The notes beneath the pieces were generated by a model. It saw only the letters and a program-made list of their open reading frames with translations. It had not been told where the DNA came from and did no database searches. A stretch of DNA of 64,000 nt, from the NCBI GenBank assembly GCA_013791905.1, contig VMSX01000017.1:1-64000 (forward strand). Reading direction: 5' to 3'. This document shows positions 19,533 to 30,963 of the stretch, in pieces (positions within the stretch are counted from its first letter, which is position 1; every line of letters begins with the position of its first letter). The stretch comes from Rhodocyclaceae bacterium (GTDB lineage Bacteria > Pseudomonadota > Gammaproteobacteria > Burkholderiales > Rhodocyclaceae). The translations under genes were made by a program, and so were the position numbers.

Positions 19533-20011
19533 TTATCGGTCTTTCGGTTCTGCGCAGCCTTCTGCGCCGGTTTTTGCGCCGTACCGCCAGCGCCGACTTT
19601 CTTCTCGGCGGCGGGTATCAGACGCAAGGTCTCATCACCCTGGGGCCCTCTCAGTACGATTGAGTCCTCACTGATTCTGATCAACTTGGCTTCTCCAACC
19701 TTGCCACCCAGCTCAACGACTTCGCCATTGATCAGCGCTGCCGGCTTGCCATGCTTCCGCAAAATCACGGATTGTAGGCCGCTGGCCTCAAATACGGCCG
19801 CCGCAGCCGGATCGGCAGCGCTGATGGCGGTCGGTGGCCTGGTTGGATCGGTCAACTGGGCATGCGCTACGCCAGCCAGTGCCAGGAATAGTGTTGCCAT
19901 GACATGCGCGGTGGCCAATGGCCGAGCCTTGCCGCCGCCGGCTGGCTGTGCAATGCCAGCCGTGGGCCGCGCAGCGGTTGGGAGGGGCGGGCCTATCAGA
20001 CGATCAGCCAT
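19529..20011 (-). CDS. mshK: MSHA biogenesis protein MshK
   Basis: A small exported protein of the msh operon. The most similar part starts at the internal ATG at 19900 (MATLFLALAGVAHA, a signal peptide) followed by QLTDPTRPP, the typical start of mature MshK. A longer reading from 20011 would add about 37 residues and overlap mshJ by 16 bases; I give the longer version but cannot decide. The body (SVILRKHGKPAALINGEVVELGGKVGEAKLIRI) resembles a PilP/GspC-type periplasmic domain. A copy of the 23-nt dispersed motif lies in the 3' part, encoding KVGAGGTA. Confidence 0.75.
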   Translation of the reverse strand: MADRLIGPPLPTAARPTAGIAQPAGGGKARPLATAHVMATLFLALAGVAHAQLTDPTRPPTAISAADPAAAAVFEASGLQSVILRKHGKPAALINGEVVELGGKVGEAKLIRISEDSIVLRGPQGDETLRLIPAAEKKVGAGGTAQKPAQKAAQNRKTDK

Positions 20012-20721
20012 GTCGAATCCAGACTCAATGTGTAGACGATCAGGGTCAACTCGCTGACCGGGTGTTTTTTGACGGTCAGGCGCAGGTTGCCCCACAGCAG
20101 CTTTTGCGGACCGCTTTCGAGTTCGCTCACATAGGCCAGCAGATCGTGATAATTGCCGGCGAGCTTGATTTCGATACCATGTTTGTAGATGTTGCCGCCA
20201 GGCATGGGTTCCGCGGTAGTGCCGGTCGTGTCGGTGGCGGGCTTTTCGCCTTCCCGGGCGGCCTTCGCGGCCGGCGGATCGATAAGGGGTTGCGGTGGCA
20301 AAGTGTTCAGGCTGACCAGCGTCAGGCCGCGATGACGGGTCAGCAAGGTTTTCAGCAGGGCAGACGCTTGTGAAGGTGCCACCAGGGTCCGGTCGAAGGC
20401 TTTGAGATCGCGCTCGGTGGTGGTCAACTGGTCGCGCAATAATTGAAGCTGAAGGCGATTCGCGACATCCGGATCATTGTTTTGCGACTTCAAACCAGCC
20501 AATTGGACGTTCAGCTGTTCCTGTTCGGACTGCTGCTGGACGAGGGCCTTCTTGAGGCGGGCGGCCTGTTGCTGGCCAGGTTCAATCCAGAACGAAAAGC
20601 CGCCAAAAACAATCGCTATCGCCAGGGCGCCAACGACCATGTATTTTTCGCGCGGCTGCATGGCGGCGAAGCGGCTGGACCAGCCTTGCCAGAGCGCCTT
20701 GAGCGAGTTGCCGTCAGCCAT
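19996..20721 (-). CDS. mshJ: MSHA biogenesis protein MshJ (GspM/PilO-like)
   Basis: About 241 residues. One membrane segment near the N-terminus (MVVGALAIAIVFGGFSFWI), then a coiled-coil region (QQQAARLKKALVQQQSEQEQLNVQLAGL) and a periplasmic ferredoxin-like domain near the C-terminus (HGIEIKLAGNYHDLLAYVSELE), as in GspM/PilO. It would form the inner-membrane alignment complex with MshI, MshI2 and MshK. The ATG at 20721 overlaps the mshI2 stop by one base. Confidence 0.88.
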   Translation of the reverse strand: MADGNSLKALWQGWSSRFAAMQPREKYMVVGALAIAIVFGGFSFWIEPGQQQAARLKKALVQQQSEQEQLNVQLAGLKSQNNDPDVANRLQLQLLRDQLTTTERDLKAFDRTLVAPSQASALLKTLLTRHRGLTLVSLNTLPPQPLIDPPAAKAAREGEKPATDTTGTTAEPMPGGNIYKHGIEIKLAGNYHDLLAYVSELESGPQKLLWGNLRLTVKKHPVSELTLIVYTLSLDSTWLIV

Positions 20722-21413
20722 CAACCGGGTCCTCCCGTCGTTGCCCGGGGCGGCACTGCGGGCTTGCCATCGGCCCTGGCCGGAGTCAGAGTGAATTCAT
20801 GAAAGGGCGCTTTGGCAGCTGGTGCCGTCGCGGTTGGCGGTGGTGGCGCGCTGACCACGGGTTCAAGTTTGCCCTCGTCAAGCTTTAGTGCCGCGAAAGT
20901 GCGCCCCTGAAACGCCTGCTCCTTGCCAAGCCGGCGAATATATTCTGGCAACAGTGCCGGATCGACGGTGCGCCCCTGAATTTCCATGCCGCCGCTGCCA
21001 TCGAAATTGAAGGCGGTGAGCCACAGGCCGGCCACCGACTGGCGGGAAAAGCCGCGCAGATACTCGGCATATGAGCCGGCATGGGGTCCCAGGCGCTGTT
21101 GCAGCGTGGTCAGCACCTCGCCGCGTGCCGCCAGCAACAGGCGTGCGGCGCCAAGCTCCTGTTCGAGGCGTGGATCAGGCTTGCGGCCGGCTACCTGCTG
21201 ACCCAGTACGGTGATCTGCTCGCGCGCCGCCTTGAGCTGCGCATCGTTGGCGGCGGTTTGTGCGGTCAGTGCCGGTACCTCATGGCGCGTCAGGGCACCC
21301 AGCGCCAACACTGCGGCAAGCAGCAGTATGCCGGCGCTTGCCACATTGCCAAGTGCCAACCAGTCGCGCTGTTTGAGTAGTGCCGTATCGTAAAGATTGA
21401 TTTGCTGGCTCAT
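20721..21413 (-). CDS. mshI2: MSHA biogenesis protein MshI2 (PilN-like)
   Basis: A 230-residue bitopic protein. The short cytoplasmic start SQQINLYDTALLKQ is the conserved PilN-type peptide that docks on the actin-like partner. A membrane segment follows (ASAGILLLAAVLALGAL), then a periplasmic coiled coil and alpha/beta domain (VAGLWLTAFNFDGSGGMEIQGRT). The Pro/Ala-rich C-terminus is low complexity. It lies between mshI and mshJ in the usual order. Confidence 0.88.
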   Translation of the reverse strand: MSQQINLYDTALLKQRDWLALGNVASAGILLLAAVLALGALTRHEVPALTAQTAANDAQLKAAREQITVLGQQVAGRKPDPRLEQELGAARLLLAARGEVLTTLQQRLGPHAGSYAEYLRGFSRQSVAGLWLTAFNFDGSGGMEIQGRTVDPALLPEYIRRLGKEQAFQGRTFAALKLDEGKLEPVVSAPPPPTATAPAAKAPFHEFTLTPARADGKPAVPPRATTGGPG

Positions 21414-21423
21414 CGTATTCCCG

Positions 21424-22353
21424 TCACTCGTCCCGCAAGGCTGCGCCGAGCGCCAGCCAGGCCTCGGCCTGGACGGCGGTTTCTGTCAGCCGGGGCGTAG
21501 CCGTGAAATCCATCACCTCTGCCAGATTCGCCGCCGTTACCGGCAGCGACAGATTGCTGCCCAGATACTGGACAAAAGCCTCGCCGCCCGGCAGTGGGCC
21601 GACCAGCAGGCGGGTCAGCGGAATCGTGCTGAAATTGCGGTCAAAACTGTCGAGCGAGCGCTGGATGTCGAGCAGTACGCGCTCATGGAGTGCGCTGGCA
21701 TCAGCACCAGTGAGTTCCGGGCCGCTGACATCGATGTGGCGCGTCATGTAAAGCTCGCTCTGGTAGCTGACGGTAAGCAGTCCACCCTTGTCGTTGAAGG
21801 CCACCAGCGCCAGGCCGCGGTTCGGCTCCTCGAACAGACCGGCCAGATTGCGCTGCGCCAGCTCGGGGATGTCGACGGCGGTCAGTGGCACCTTGGCATC
21901 CTGAAACAGCTGGACACGTGGCCGCAATACATCGTGACTTGTCGCCACCACCCATATTTGTGGTGTACGGGCACCCTGCACGGGAATATTCAGGACGTCG
22001 ATAGTGGCCTGCTCAATCGGGAAATCCACCATTTCCTTGATGCGCCAGCGCAATGCCTCGCGCATCTCCGCACGCGGCGTATTTTCGGGCAGGCTGCCGG
22101 GCGCTTCGACTTGCAACAACTGGTACTGGCCATGCCACAGCAGCGTGGTGCAGCGGTTGCGTGTCACACGTTTGCTGTGCTTCAGGCGCTTCAGGGCTTC
22201 AAGTTCGCCGCCTTCGCGGGCAAAGTTGTCGTAGGCGACGACGCGCGGTTGCGCATCGCGCCCGCGCGTCACGTCTGCAACGGCAATCCGGTTGGGACCA
22301 AACACCACCGCCGTCCACCCGTCACCGCCCGCTTTTTCTTGCCAGAAAGTCAT
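21424..22353 (-). CDS. mshI: MSHA biogenesis protein MshI (PilM-like)
   Basis: A 309-residue cytoplasmic protein of the actin-like PilM/GspL-N family. Strand and loop features of that fold can be seen (RIAVADVTRGRDAQP near residue 22; RNRCTTLLWHGQYQLLQVEAP near 65; LLVGPLPGGEAFVQYL near 250). It pairs with the N-terminus of MshI2. It is the first gene of the msh run here. The pilins, the assembly ATPase (mshE) and the platform protein (mshG) are not in the window. Confidence 0.87.
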   Translation of the reverse strand: MTFWQEKAGGDGWTAVVFGPNRIAVADVTRGRDAQPRVVAYDNFAREGGELEALKRLKHSKRVTRNRCTTLLWHGQYQLLQVEAPGSLPENTPRAEMREALRWRIKEMVDFPIEQATIDVLNIPVQGARTPQIWVVATSHDVLRPRVQLFQDAKVPLTAVDIPELAQRNLAGLFEEPNRGLALVAFNDKGGLLTVSYQSELYMTRHIDVSGPELTGADASALHERVLLDIQRSLDSFDRNFSTIPLTRLLVGPLPGGEAFVQYLGSNLSLPVTAANLAEVMDFTATPRLTETAVQAEAWLALGAALRDE

Positions 22354-22462
22354 ATCCGAACCTGGTCTACCGTGTGCCCGGAGTCTATTGTCTCATTCAG
22401 CGCCGAAATGTTTGAAAAGAAGTAGAAAAAACCGCCAACTGCGTGCCAGTGCGCCCCGCACG

Positions 22463-24475
<2,013 letters not shown>

Positions 24476-24485
24476 GTCTCGATCC

Positions 24486-26018
24486 TCAGAGCGGAATGTT
24501 GCCGTGCTTGCGCCACGGGTTTTCGATTTTCTTGTTGCGCAACATGACCAGCGAGCGGCAGATGCGCTTGCGCGTTTCATGGGGCTGGATCACGTCATCG
24601 ATGAAGCCGCGCGCGCCGGCGACGAAGGGATTGGCGAACTTGGCCTTGTATTCGGCCTCGCGCGCCGCGACCTTGGCGGGATCATTCTTTTCCTCGCGGA
24701 AGATGATCTCGACCGCGCCCTTCGGCCCCATCACCGCAATTTCGGCGCTCGGCCAGGCGAAATTGACGTCGCCGCGCAGGTGTTTGGAGGCCATCACGTC
24801 ATAGGCGCCGCCGTAAGCCTTGCGCGTGATCAGCGTCACCTTGGGCACGGTGCACTCGGCGTAGGCGTAGAGCAGCTTGGCGCCGTGCTTGATGATGCCG
24901 TTGTATTCCTGCGCGGTGCCCGGCATGAAGCCCGGCACATCGACGAAGGTGACAATCGGAATGCCGAAAGCGTCGCAAAACCGCACGAAGCGTGCTGCCT
25001 TGATCGCGGACTTGATGTCGAGGCAGCCGGCCAGCACCATCGGCTGGTTGGCGACGATGCCGATGGCCTGGCCCTCCATGCGTGCAAAGCCGATGACAAT
25101 ATTCCTGGCGTGATCCGGTTGCAGCTCGAAAAATTCACCGTCATCCACTGTCTTGGTGATCAGTTCCTTGATGTCGTAGGGCTTGTTCGGGTTATCCGGC
25201 ACCAGGGTGTCGAGCGAGTAATCGAGGCGCTCGGCCGGGTCCGGCGTCGGCCGGATCGGCGCCTTCTCCTTGTTGTTGAGCGGCAGATAATTGAAGAAGC
25301 GGCGCAGCATCAGCAGCGCCTCGACGTCGTTCTCGAAAGCCAGATCGGCCACCCCCGAGCGCGTCGTGTGGGTCACGGCGCCACCGAGTTCCTCGGCGGT
25401 CACCGCTTCGTGGGTCACCGTCTTGACTACCTCGGGGCCGGTGACGAACATGTAGGAGGTGTCCTTGACCATGAAGATGAAGTCGGTCATTGCCGGCGAA
25501 TACACCGCGCCGCCGGCGCAGGGTCCCATGATCAGTGAAATCTGCGGGATCACGCCCGATGCCATGACGTTGCGCTGGAACACTTCGGCATAGCCACCCA
25601 GTGCCGCGACGCCTTCCTGAATGCGCGCGCCGCCCGAGTCATTGAGACCGATCACCGGCGCGCCAACCTGCATTGCCTTGTCCATGACCTTGCAGATCTT
25701 CTCGGCGTGCGCCTCGGACAGCGCGCCGCCGAACACCGTGAAGTCCTGCGAGAAGACGAAGACCATGCGGCCGTTGATGGTGCCATAGCCGGTGACCACG
25801 CCGTCCGAGGGCACCTTGTTGGCGGCCATGCCGAAGTCGACGCAGCGGTGTTCCTTGAACATGTCCCACTCTTCGAAGGTGCCGTCGTCGAGCAGCAGCT
25901 CGATGCGCTCGCGCGCGGTCAGCTTGCCTTTTTTGTGCTGGGCGTCGATGCGCTTCTGGCCGCCGCCGAGGCGAGCCTGTTCGCGCTTTTCGTCCAGTTG
26001 CTGGATGATTTCATGCAT
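24486..26018 (-). CDS. pccB: Propionyl-CoA carboxylase carboxyltransferase subunit
   Basis: A 510-residue crotonase-fold carboxyltransferase. The acyl-CoA-binding oxyanion segments are visible ([24 protein letters not shown] near residue 122; [18 protein letters not shown] near 165), with the second half-domain ([27 protein letters not shown]). It pairs with PccA, ten bases downstream. An [20 protein letters not shown] start is normal for the family. A repeat hairpin variant lies 33 bases upstream of the ATG. Confidence 0.95.
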   Translation of the reverse strand: MHEIIQQLDEKREQARLGGGQKRIDAQHKKGKLTARERIELLLDDGTFEEWDMFKEHRCVDFGMAANKVPSDGVVTGYGTINGRMVFVFSQDFTVFGGALSEAHAEKICKVMDKAMQVGAPVIGLNDSGGARIQEGVAALGGYAEVFQRNVMASGVIPQISLIMGPCAGGAVYSPAMTDFIFMVKDTSYMFVTGPEVVKTVTHEAVTAEELGGAVTHTTRSGVADLAFENDVEALLMLRRFFNYLPLNNKEKAPIRPTPDPAERLDYSLDTLVPDNPNKPYDIKELITKTVDDGEFFELQPDHARNIVIGFARMEGQAIGIVANQPMVLAGCLDIKSAIKAARFVRFCDAFGIPIVTFVDVPGFMPGTAQEYNGIIKHGAKLLYAYAECTVPKVTLITRKAYGGAYDVMASKHLRGDVNFAWPSAEIAVMGPKGAVEIIFREEKNDPAKVAAREAEYKAKFANPFVAGARGFIDDVIQPHETRKRICRSLVMLRNKKIENPWRKHGNIPL

Positions 26019-26050
26019 TGCGTGGTCCTCTCTTGATACTCAGTCGTAGC

Positions 26051-26192
26051 GTTTGCGCCGGGCCGCCCCAAGCAAACGCGGCGTGCGGCGCCAGCCGCAA
26101 CCGCACTGAAGGTAGAACGGCGTGCCCCACATTATCGAGCGTAGCGAGCAGTTTAGAACCCCCCGTGAGGAGGGGGAAGGGGGGCGGGCGTG
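26051..26192 (-). repeat. Composite intergenic repeat between meaB and pccB
   Basis: A hairpin variant (arms GTTTGC and GCAAAC around the TTGGGGCGGCCC core, 26051-26077) is followed by a GCGGCGCCAGCCGCAA block, GAGCGTAGCGAGCA and a C-run/G-run palindrome. The same blocks in the same order occur at 54242-54440. The changed but still complementary arms suggest that the hairpin itself is conserved. The repeat overlaps the 3' end of meaB. Confidence 0.65.
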
Positions 26193-27193
26193 TATTCGTC
26201 GCTCAGGCAGCCAAGCAGTTGCAGCGCGGCGGCGGCGGGCGTCACCGTGCCGCCCTCCACCGCAGCCATCAGTTGTGGCAGTGCCGCGCGCACGGTGGGA
26301 TGTGTCCGAAAGCGGCTGCGCAAGCCCGCATCGATCATCTGCCACATCCAGTCCAGTGCCTGGCGCTGGCGCTTGATCGCCAGTTCGCCGGCGGCCTCCA
26401 GCGCAGCTCGGTGCGCCTCGATGCACTGCCAGAATTCGGCAATGCCGGCGTTGTGGGTGGCGCTGGCCTTGAGTACCGGCGGCTGCCAGCTTGCCGAAGT
26501 TGGCCGCAGCATGGTCAGTGCGGCGCGCATCTGCGCCATGGCCGTTTCGGTGGCCAGCGGGTCGATGTCGGACTTGTTGAAGACGATGATGTCGGCGAGT
26601 TCAACGATGCCTTTCTTGATCGCCTGCAGGTCGTCGCCGGCATTGGGCAGTTGCAGCAACACGAAAACGTCGGTCATGCCGGCGACCACCGTTTCGCTCT
26701 GCCCGACGCCAACGGTCTCGACGATCACTACATCGAAGCCGGCTGCCTCGCAAACCAGCAAGGCCTCACGCGTCTTTTCGGTGACGCCGCCAAGCGCGCC
26801 GGATGCGGGGCTGGGGCGAATGAAGGCAGCTGCATTTTGCGCCAGCCGTTCCATGCGTGTCTTGTCGCCAAGGATCGAACCGCCGGAACGTGACGACGAC
26901 GGATCGACCGCCAGCACGGCGACCCGCTTGCCCTGCTCAAGCAGCAGCAGGCCGAGCGCTTCGATGAAGGTGGACTTGCCGACGCCGGGCACCCCCGAGA
27001 TGCCGATGCGCATCGCCTTGCCGGTGCTGGGCAGCAGGGCGCGCAGCAGCGCTTGCGCGCGCACCTGGTGGTCGGCGCGGGTCGATTCGATCAGCGTGAT
27101 GGCCTTGGCCAGTGCCCGCCGCTGTCCGGCAACGACCGCCTCGGCCAGAGTGCGATCATCGCCTGACAGGCCGGAGTCGTGCGCCAGGAGCAT
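26153..27193 (-). CDS. meaB: Methylmalonyl-CoA mutase-associated GTPase MeaB
   Basis: A 346-residue G3E-family GTPase (also called ArgK/YgfD) that protects and reloads the B12-dependent mutase. Walker A GVPGVGKST near residue 64, DPSSSRSGGSILGDKTRM near 97, ETVGVGQSE near 157 and NKSD near 203 are all present. It lies six bases downstream of scpA. Its last residues (APLPPPHGGF) read into a REP-like repeat and may not be native. Confidence 0.94.
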   Translation of the reverse strand: MLLAHDSGLSGDDRTLAEAVVAGQRRALAKAITLIESTRADHQVRAQALLRALLPSTGKAMRIGISGVPGVGKSTFIEALGLLLLEQGKRVAVLAVDPSSSRSGGSILGDKTRMERLAQNAAAFIRPSPASGALGGVTEKTREALLVCEAAGFDVVIVETVGVGQSETVVAGMTDVFVLLQLPNAGDDLQAIKKGIVELADIIVFNKSDIDPLATETAMAQMRAALTMLRPTSASWQPPVLKASATHNAGIAEFWQCIEAHRAALEAAGELAIKRQRQALDWMWQMIDAGLRSRFRTHPTVRAALPQLMAAVEGGTVTPAAAALQLLGCLSDEYTPAPLPPPHGGF

Positions 27194-27199
27194 GCTGGC

Positions 27200-29389
27200 T
27201 CAGGCGGAATGCGGCAGGTGCGCGGCACGGATGGCGCGCAGCACTTCGTGGGCGGAATGCAGGATCGGCGTGCCGGGGCCGAAGATGCCGGCAACGCCGA
27301 GATCGCGCAGGAACTCGTAGTCCTGCGGCGGGATGACGCCGCCGACGAACACGGCGATGTCCTTTGCCCCCTCATTCTTCAGTGCCTCGACCAGTTGCGG
27401 CACCAGCGTCTTGTGGCCGGCGGCCAGCGTCGACACGCCAATCGCGTGGACGTCGTTCTCGATGGCCTGCCGCGCGGCTTCCTCGGGGGTCTGGAACAGC
27501 GGGCCGATGTCGACGTCGAAGCCGAAGTCGGCGAAGGCCGTCGCCACCACCTTGGCACCGCGGTCATGGCCGTCCTGGCCGAGCTTGGCGACCATGATGC
27601 GGGGCCGGCGCCCTTCGGCGGCGGCAAAGGATTCGATCTGGTCGCGCAGTGCGGCAATTTCGTCGCGCATGTTTTCATCCTGTCCGAGCATGGCGCCATA
27701 GACGCCGGAAACCGTCTGGTGGGTGGCGCGGTGTCGGCCCCAGACTTTCTCCAGTGCATCCGATATCTCGCCCACGGTGGCGCGTACCCGTATCGCTTGC
27801 ACGGCGAGAGCGAGCAGATTACCCGCTTTGTTTCCCTCTGCGTCTTTTGCGGATTGAGTCAGCGCATCGAGGGCCTGAAATACCGCTTGCGTATCGCGTG
27901 TGGTGCGGATTTCTTCGAGGCGTGCCACCTGCGCATCGCGCACGGCATGGTTATCGACTTCGCGCGTATCGACCGGGGCTTCGTCGGGCAGGCGGAGTTT
28001 GTTTACGCCGATGATGACGTCCTGACCCGAGTCGATGCGCGCCTGTTTCTCGGCGGCGCACTTCTCGATCTGCAGCTTGGCCCAGCCGGATTCGACGGCG
28101 TGGGTCATGCCACCCATTTTCTCGACTTCCTGGATCGTGTCCCAGGCCATGTCGGCCATGTCCTGCGTCAGCTTTTCCATCATGTAGCTGCCGGCCCATG
28201 GGTCGATGACGTTGCAGATGTGCGTTTCTTCCTGGATCAGGATCTGCGTGTTGCGGGCGATGCGGGAGGAAACGGCCGACGGCAACGCGATAGCCTCGTC
28301 GAAGGCGTTGGTGTGCAGGCTTTGCGTGCCGCCGAAGACGGCGGCCATGGCCTCGATGGTGGTGCGCACCACGTTGTTGTAGGGATCCTGCTCGGTCAGC
28401 GACCAGCCCGAGGTCTGGCAGTGGGTGCGCAGCATCAGCGACTTCGGTTGTTGCGCACCGAACTCTTTCATGATGCGCCACCACAAGAGGCGGGCCGCGC
28501 GCAGCTTGGCCACCTCCAGATAGAAATTCATGCCGATGCCGAAAAAGAAGGAGAGCCGCCCGGCGAACGCATCGACATCCAGCCCCGTCTTCATGGCGGT
28601 GCGCACATATTCCATGCCGTCGGCCAGCGTGAACGCCAGCTCCAGTGCCTGCGTCGCGCCGGCTTCCTGGATGTGGTAGCCGGAGATCGAGATCGAGTTG
28701 AACTTCGGCATGTGCTGCGCCGTGTAGCCGATGATGTCGGCGATGATGCGCATCGACGGCTCAGGCGGATAGATATAGGTGTTGCGAACCATGAACTCCT
28801 TGAGGATGTCGTTCTGGATCGTCCCCGCGAGCTGGTCCTGGCTGACGCCCTGTTCCTCGGCGGCAACGATATAGCCTGCCAGCACCGGCAGCACGGCGCC
28901 GTTCATGGTCATCGACACCGAGACCTTGTCGAGGGGAATGCTGTCGAAGAGGATTTTCATGTCCTCGACCGAATCGATGGCCACGCCGGCCTTGCCGACA
29001 TCGCCGACGACGCGCGGGTGGTCGGAATCATAGCCGCGGTGGGTGGCCAGGTCGAAGGCCACCGAAACCCCTTGCGCGCCGCCGGTCAGGGCCTGGCGAT
29101 AGAAGGCGTTCGATTCTTCGGCGGTGGAAAAGCCGGCGTACTGGCGAATCGTCCAGGGGCGGCCCGCATACATGGTTGCTTGCGGGCCGCGCAGGTAGGG
29201 CGCGAAGCCGGGCAGGGTGTCGGCGTAGGGCAGGTCGGCGGTGTCGGCGCTGGTATACAGCGGCTTCACCGTCAGGCCTTCGGGCGTGGTCCAGTCCAGT
29301 TTCTGCAGGTTGCCGTCCGGCGCGGTCTTTGCCGCCGCCTTCTGCCAGGCGTCCAGCGCCGGAATTTTTGCCTCAGGGTACTTGCTCAT
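27200..29389 (-). CDS. scpA: Methylmalonyl-CoA mutase, B12-dependent
   Basis: A 728-residue single-chain mutase. The barrel domain occupies residues 1 to about 560 ([38 protein letters not shown]). The C-terminal cobalamin-binding domain carries [10 protein letters not shown] near residue 605, the DxHxxG base-off His motif. It converts methylmalonyl-CoA to succinyl-CoA. The ATG at 29389 was chosen over an upstream in-frame start within the regulator's promoter. No epimerase gene is nearby. It is divergent from a GntR regulator. Confidence 0.95.
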   Translation of the reverse strand: MSKYPEAKIPALDAWQKAAAKTAPDGNLQKLDWTTPEGLTVKPLYTSADTADLPYADTLPGFAPYLRGPQATMYAGRPWTIRQYAGFSTAEESNAFYRQALTGGAQGVSVAFDLATHRGYDSDHPRVVGDVGKAGVAIDSVEDMKILFDSIPLDKVSVSMTMNGAVLPVLAGYIVAAEEQGVSQDQLAGTIQNDILKEFMVRNTYIYPPEPSMRIIADIIGYTAQHMPKFNSISISGYHIQEAGATQALELAFTLADGMEYVRTAMKTGLDVDAFAGRLSFFFGIGMNFYLEVAKLRAARLLWWRIMKEFGAQQPKSLMLRTHCQTSGWSLTEQDPYNNVVRTTIEAMAAVFGGTQSLHTNAFDEAIALPSAVSSRIARNTQILIQEETHICNVIDPWAGSYMMEKLTQDMADMAWDTIQEVEKMGGMTHAVESGWAKLQIEKCAAEKQARIDSGQDVIIGVNKLRLPDEAPVDTREVDNHAVRDAQVARLEEIRTTRDTQAVFQALDALTQSAKDAEGNKAGNLLALAVQAIRVRATVGEISDALEKVWGRHRATHQTVSGVYGAMLGQDENMRDEIAALRDQIESFAAAEGRRPRIMVAKLGQDGHDRGAKVVATAFADFGFDVDIGPLFQTPEEAARQAIENDVHAIGVSTLAAGHKTLVPQLVEALKNEGAKDIAVFVGGVIPPQDYEFLRDLGVAGIFGPGTPILHSAHEVLRAIRAAHLPHSA

Positions 29390-29441
29390 GGTGTTCGCTC
29401 CCGCCGGTGGTCCGGCTGATTGGTTGTCTTGCGCATGATGC

Positions 29442-29474
29442 TTGACATTCGCGTGAACGGATAATACTGTATCC
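29442..29474 (+). promoter_or_regulatory. Promoter and probable operator of the GntR gene
   Basis: TTGACA at 29442, a 17-base spacer and TACTGT at 29465. The inverted repeat GGATA-N6-TATCC (29459-29474) overlaps the -10 box and is a likely regulator-binding site. Transcription would begin about 29477, only a few bases before the ATG at 29481, leaving almost no leader. Confidence 0.5.
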
Positions 29475-29480
29475 ATAATT

Positions 29481-30164
29481 ATGAATGCAAGACCCCCCGT
29501 CGATGCTGCCCGGGACAGCCTGGCAGCCCCCGCACTTTACGCACAGGTGGCGGAACGCCTGCGCGCGCGCATCTACGCACACGAGCTGGCGGCGGGTGCC
29601 TGGGTAGACGAACAAGGCCTCGCGGAAGAGTTCGGCATTTCGCGCACGCCGCTGCGTGAGGCGCTCAAGGTGCTGGCCGCCGAAGGGCTGGTGGTGCTCA
29701 AGCCGCGGCGCGGCTGCTATGTTGCCGAACTGTCCGAGCGCGACCTCGACGAGATCTTTCCGGTGCTGGCCCTCCTCGAAGGACGCGTTGCCGAGACCGC
29801 GACACGCCGTCTCACCAGCGCCGACTTTTCCCGGCTGGCGGAGATTCACGCGGAGCTTGAGCGTCACGCCGCCGCGCACGACATCGATAACTTTTTCGAG
29901 GCCAACCAGCGCTTTCACAGCGCGCTGCAGGAACTGGCCGGCAACCGCTGGCTGTCGCAATTGATTGACGACACGCGCAAGTTCCTCAAGCTGACGCGGC
30001 GCGACTCGTTGCGCGTCGATGGCCGCCTCAAACAATCCCTGGCGGAGCATCGCGCCATCCTGGCCGCCATGAAAAAACAGGATGCGGCCGCGGCGGCATT
30101 GCAGATGCACAACCACATCCTTTCCGGTCGCGCCGCGCTGGCGAAATTGCTGATCCTGCCATGA
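29481..30164 (+). CDS. GntR-family regulator, FadR/FCD subfamily
   Basis: A 227-residue transcription factor. The N-terminal winged helix-turn-helix is at about residues 22-85 ([49 protein letters not shown]). The C-terminal all-helical FCD effector domain has the usual histidines ([33 protein letters not shown]). Divergent orientation from the mutase operon suggests that it controls propionyl/methylmalonyl-CoA metabolism; the ligand is inferred to be an acyl-CoA or organic acid. A copy of the 23-nt dispersed motif lies in frame (RRLTSADF). No Shine-Dalgarno is visible before the ATG. Confidence 0.88.
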   Translation: MNARPPVDAARDSLAAPALYAQVAERLRARIYAHELAAGAWVDEQGLAEEFGISRTPLREALKVLAAEGLVVLKPRRGCYVAELSERDLDEIFPVLALLEGRVAETATRRLTSADFSRLAEIHAELERHAAAHDIDNFFEANQRFHSALQELAGNRWLSQLIDDTRKFLKLTRRDSLRVDGRLKQSLAEHRAILAAMKKQDAAAAALQMHNHILSGRAALAKLLILP

Positions 30165-30940
30165 GTGCGGGCGCCGTACTGCTCGCCCGCGCTGGCGAAA
30201 TTGCCACCGTCATCTTGTCCAATCCGGGCAAGAAGAATGCGCTCGATGCCGCGATGTGGCGTCAACTGGCAACGGTGTTTGCCGAACTCGATGCGGACGA
30301 GACGCTACGTTGCGTGATCGTGCAGGGTGAAGGAGACAGCTTCGCCGCGGGCGGTGATCTTGCCGAATTCCGCGATGCGCGCGCCGATGTCGACAGCGCA
30401 CTCATTTACCACGCGCAAGTTGCCGCGGCGCTGCAGGCCATCGCCAGCTGCCGCCATCCGGTGGTGGCACTGATCCTCGGCCCCTGCATCGGCGGTGGTC
30501 TGGAAATAGCGGCAGCCTGCGATCTGCGGATTGCCGGCACAGCGGCGCAACTCGGTGCGCCAATCAACCGGCTGGGTTTCTCGATGTATCCGCCCGAACT
30601 GGCTGGTCTGCTGCAAATCGCCGGGCCGGCGACGGTTCGGGAACTGCTCCTCGAAGGGCGGCTGCTGACCGCGCACGAGGCCTATGAAAAGGGCTTGCTG
30701 AACCGGGTCGTTGCCGATGATGCAGCCGAAGCCGAAGTACTTGCCACGGCGCAGCGCATCGCCAGCGGTGCACCGCTCGTCGCCCGCTGGCACAAGCAGT
30801 GGATCCGTCGGCTGCAACAGGGAAAGCCGCTGACCGAGGAAGAGCTGCGCGCTTCCTTTGCGTTTCTGGATAGTGCAGACTATGCGGAAGGTCTGGCCGC
30901 GTTTTTCGAAAAGCGGGCGCCCTGCTTCACCGGTAATTAA
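30161..30940 (+). CDS. Crotonase-family protein (possible methylmalonyl-CoA decarboxylase)
   Basis: A 259-residue enoyl-CoA hydratase/isomerase fold protein. Oxyanion-hole segments SFAAGGDLAEF near residue 66 and GPCIGGGLEIAAACDL near 108 are present. The Glu of GGGLE is kept, but the second catalytic Glu of classical hydratases is replaced (GAPINRLG where QPE is usual), so simple hydration is doubtful. E. coli ScpB (methylmalonyl-CoA decarboxylase) also has PVN here and sits with scpA-argK, which makes that activity a reasonable guess. The start overlaps the GntR stop (ATGA), so the two are co-translated. Confidence 0.75.
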   Translation: MSAGAVLLARAGEIATVILSNPGKKNALDAAMWRQLATVFAELDADETLRCVIVQGEGDSFAAGGDLAEFRDARADVDSALIYHAQVAAALQAIASCRHPVVALILGPCIGGGLEIAAACDLRIAGTAAQLGAPINRLGFSMYPPELAGLLQIAGPATVRELLLEGRLLTAHEAYEKGLLNRVVADDAAEAEVLATAQRIASGAPLVARWHKQWIRRLQQGKPLTEEELRASFAFLDSADYAEGLAAFFEKRAPCFTGN

Positions 30941-30963
30941 CCCGACCCTGCGAGGAAATTCCC

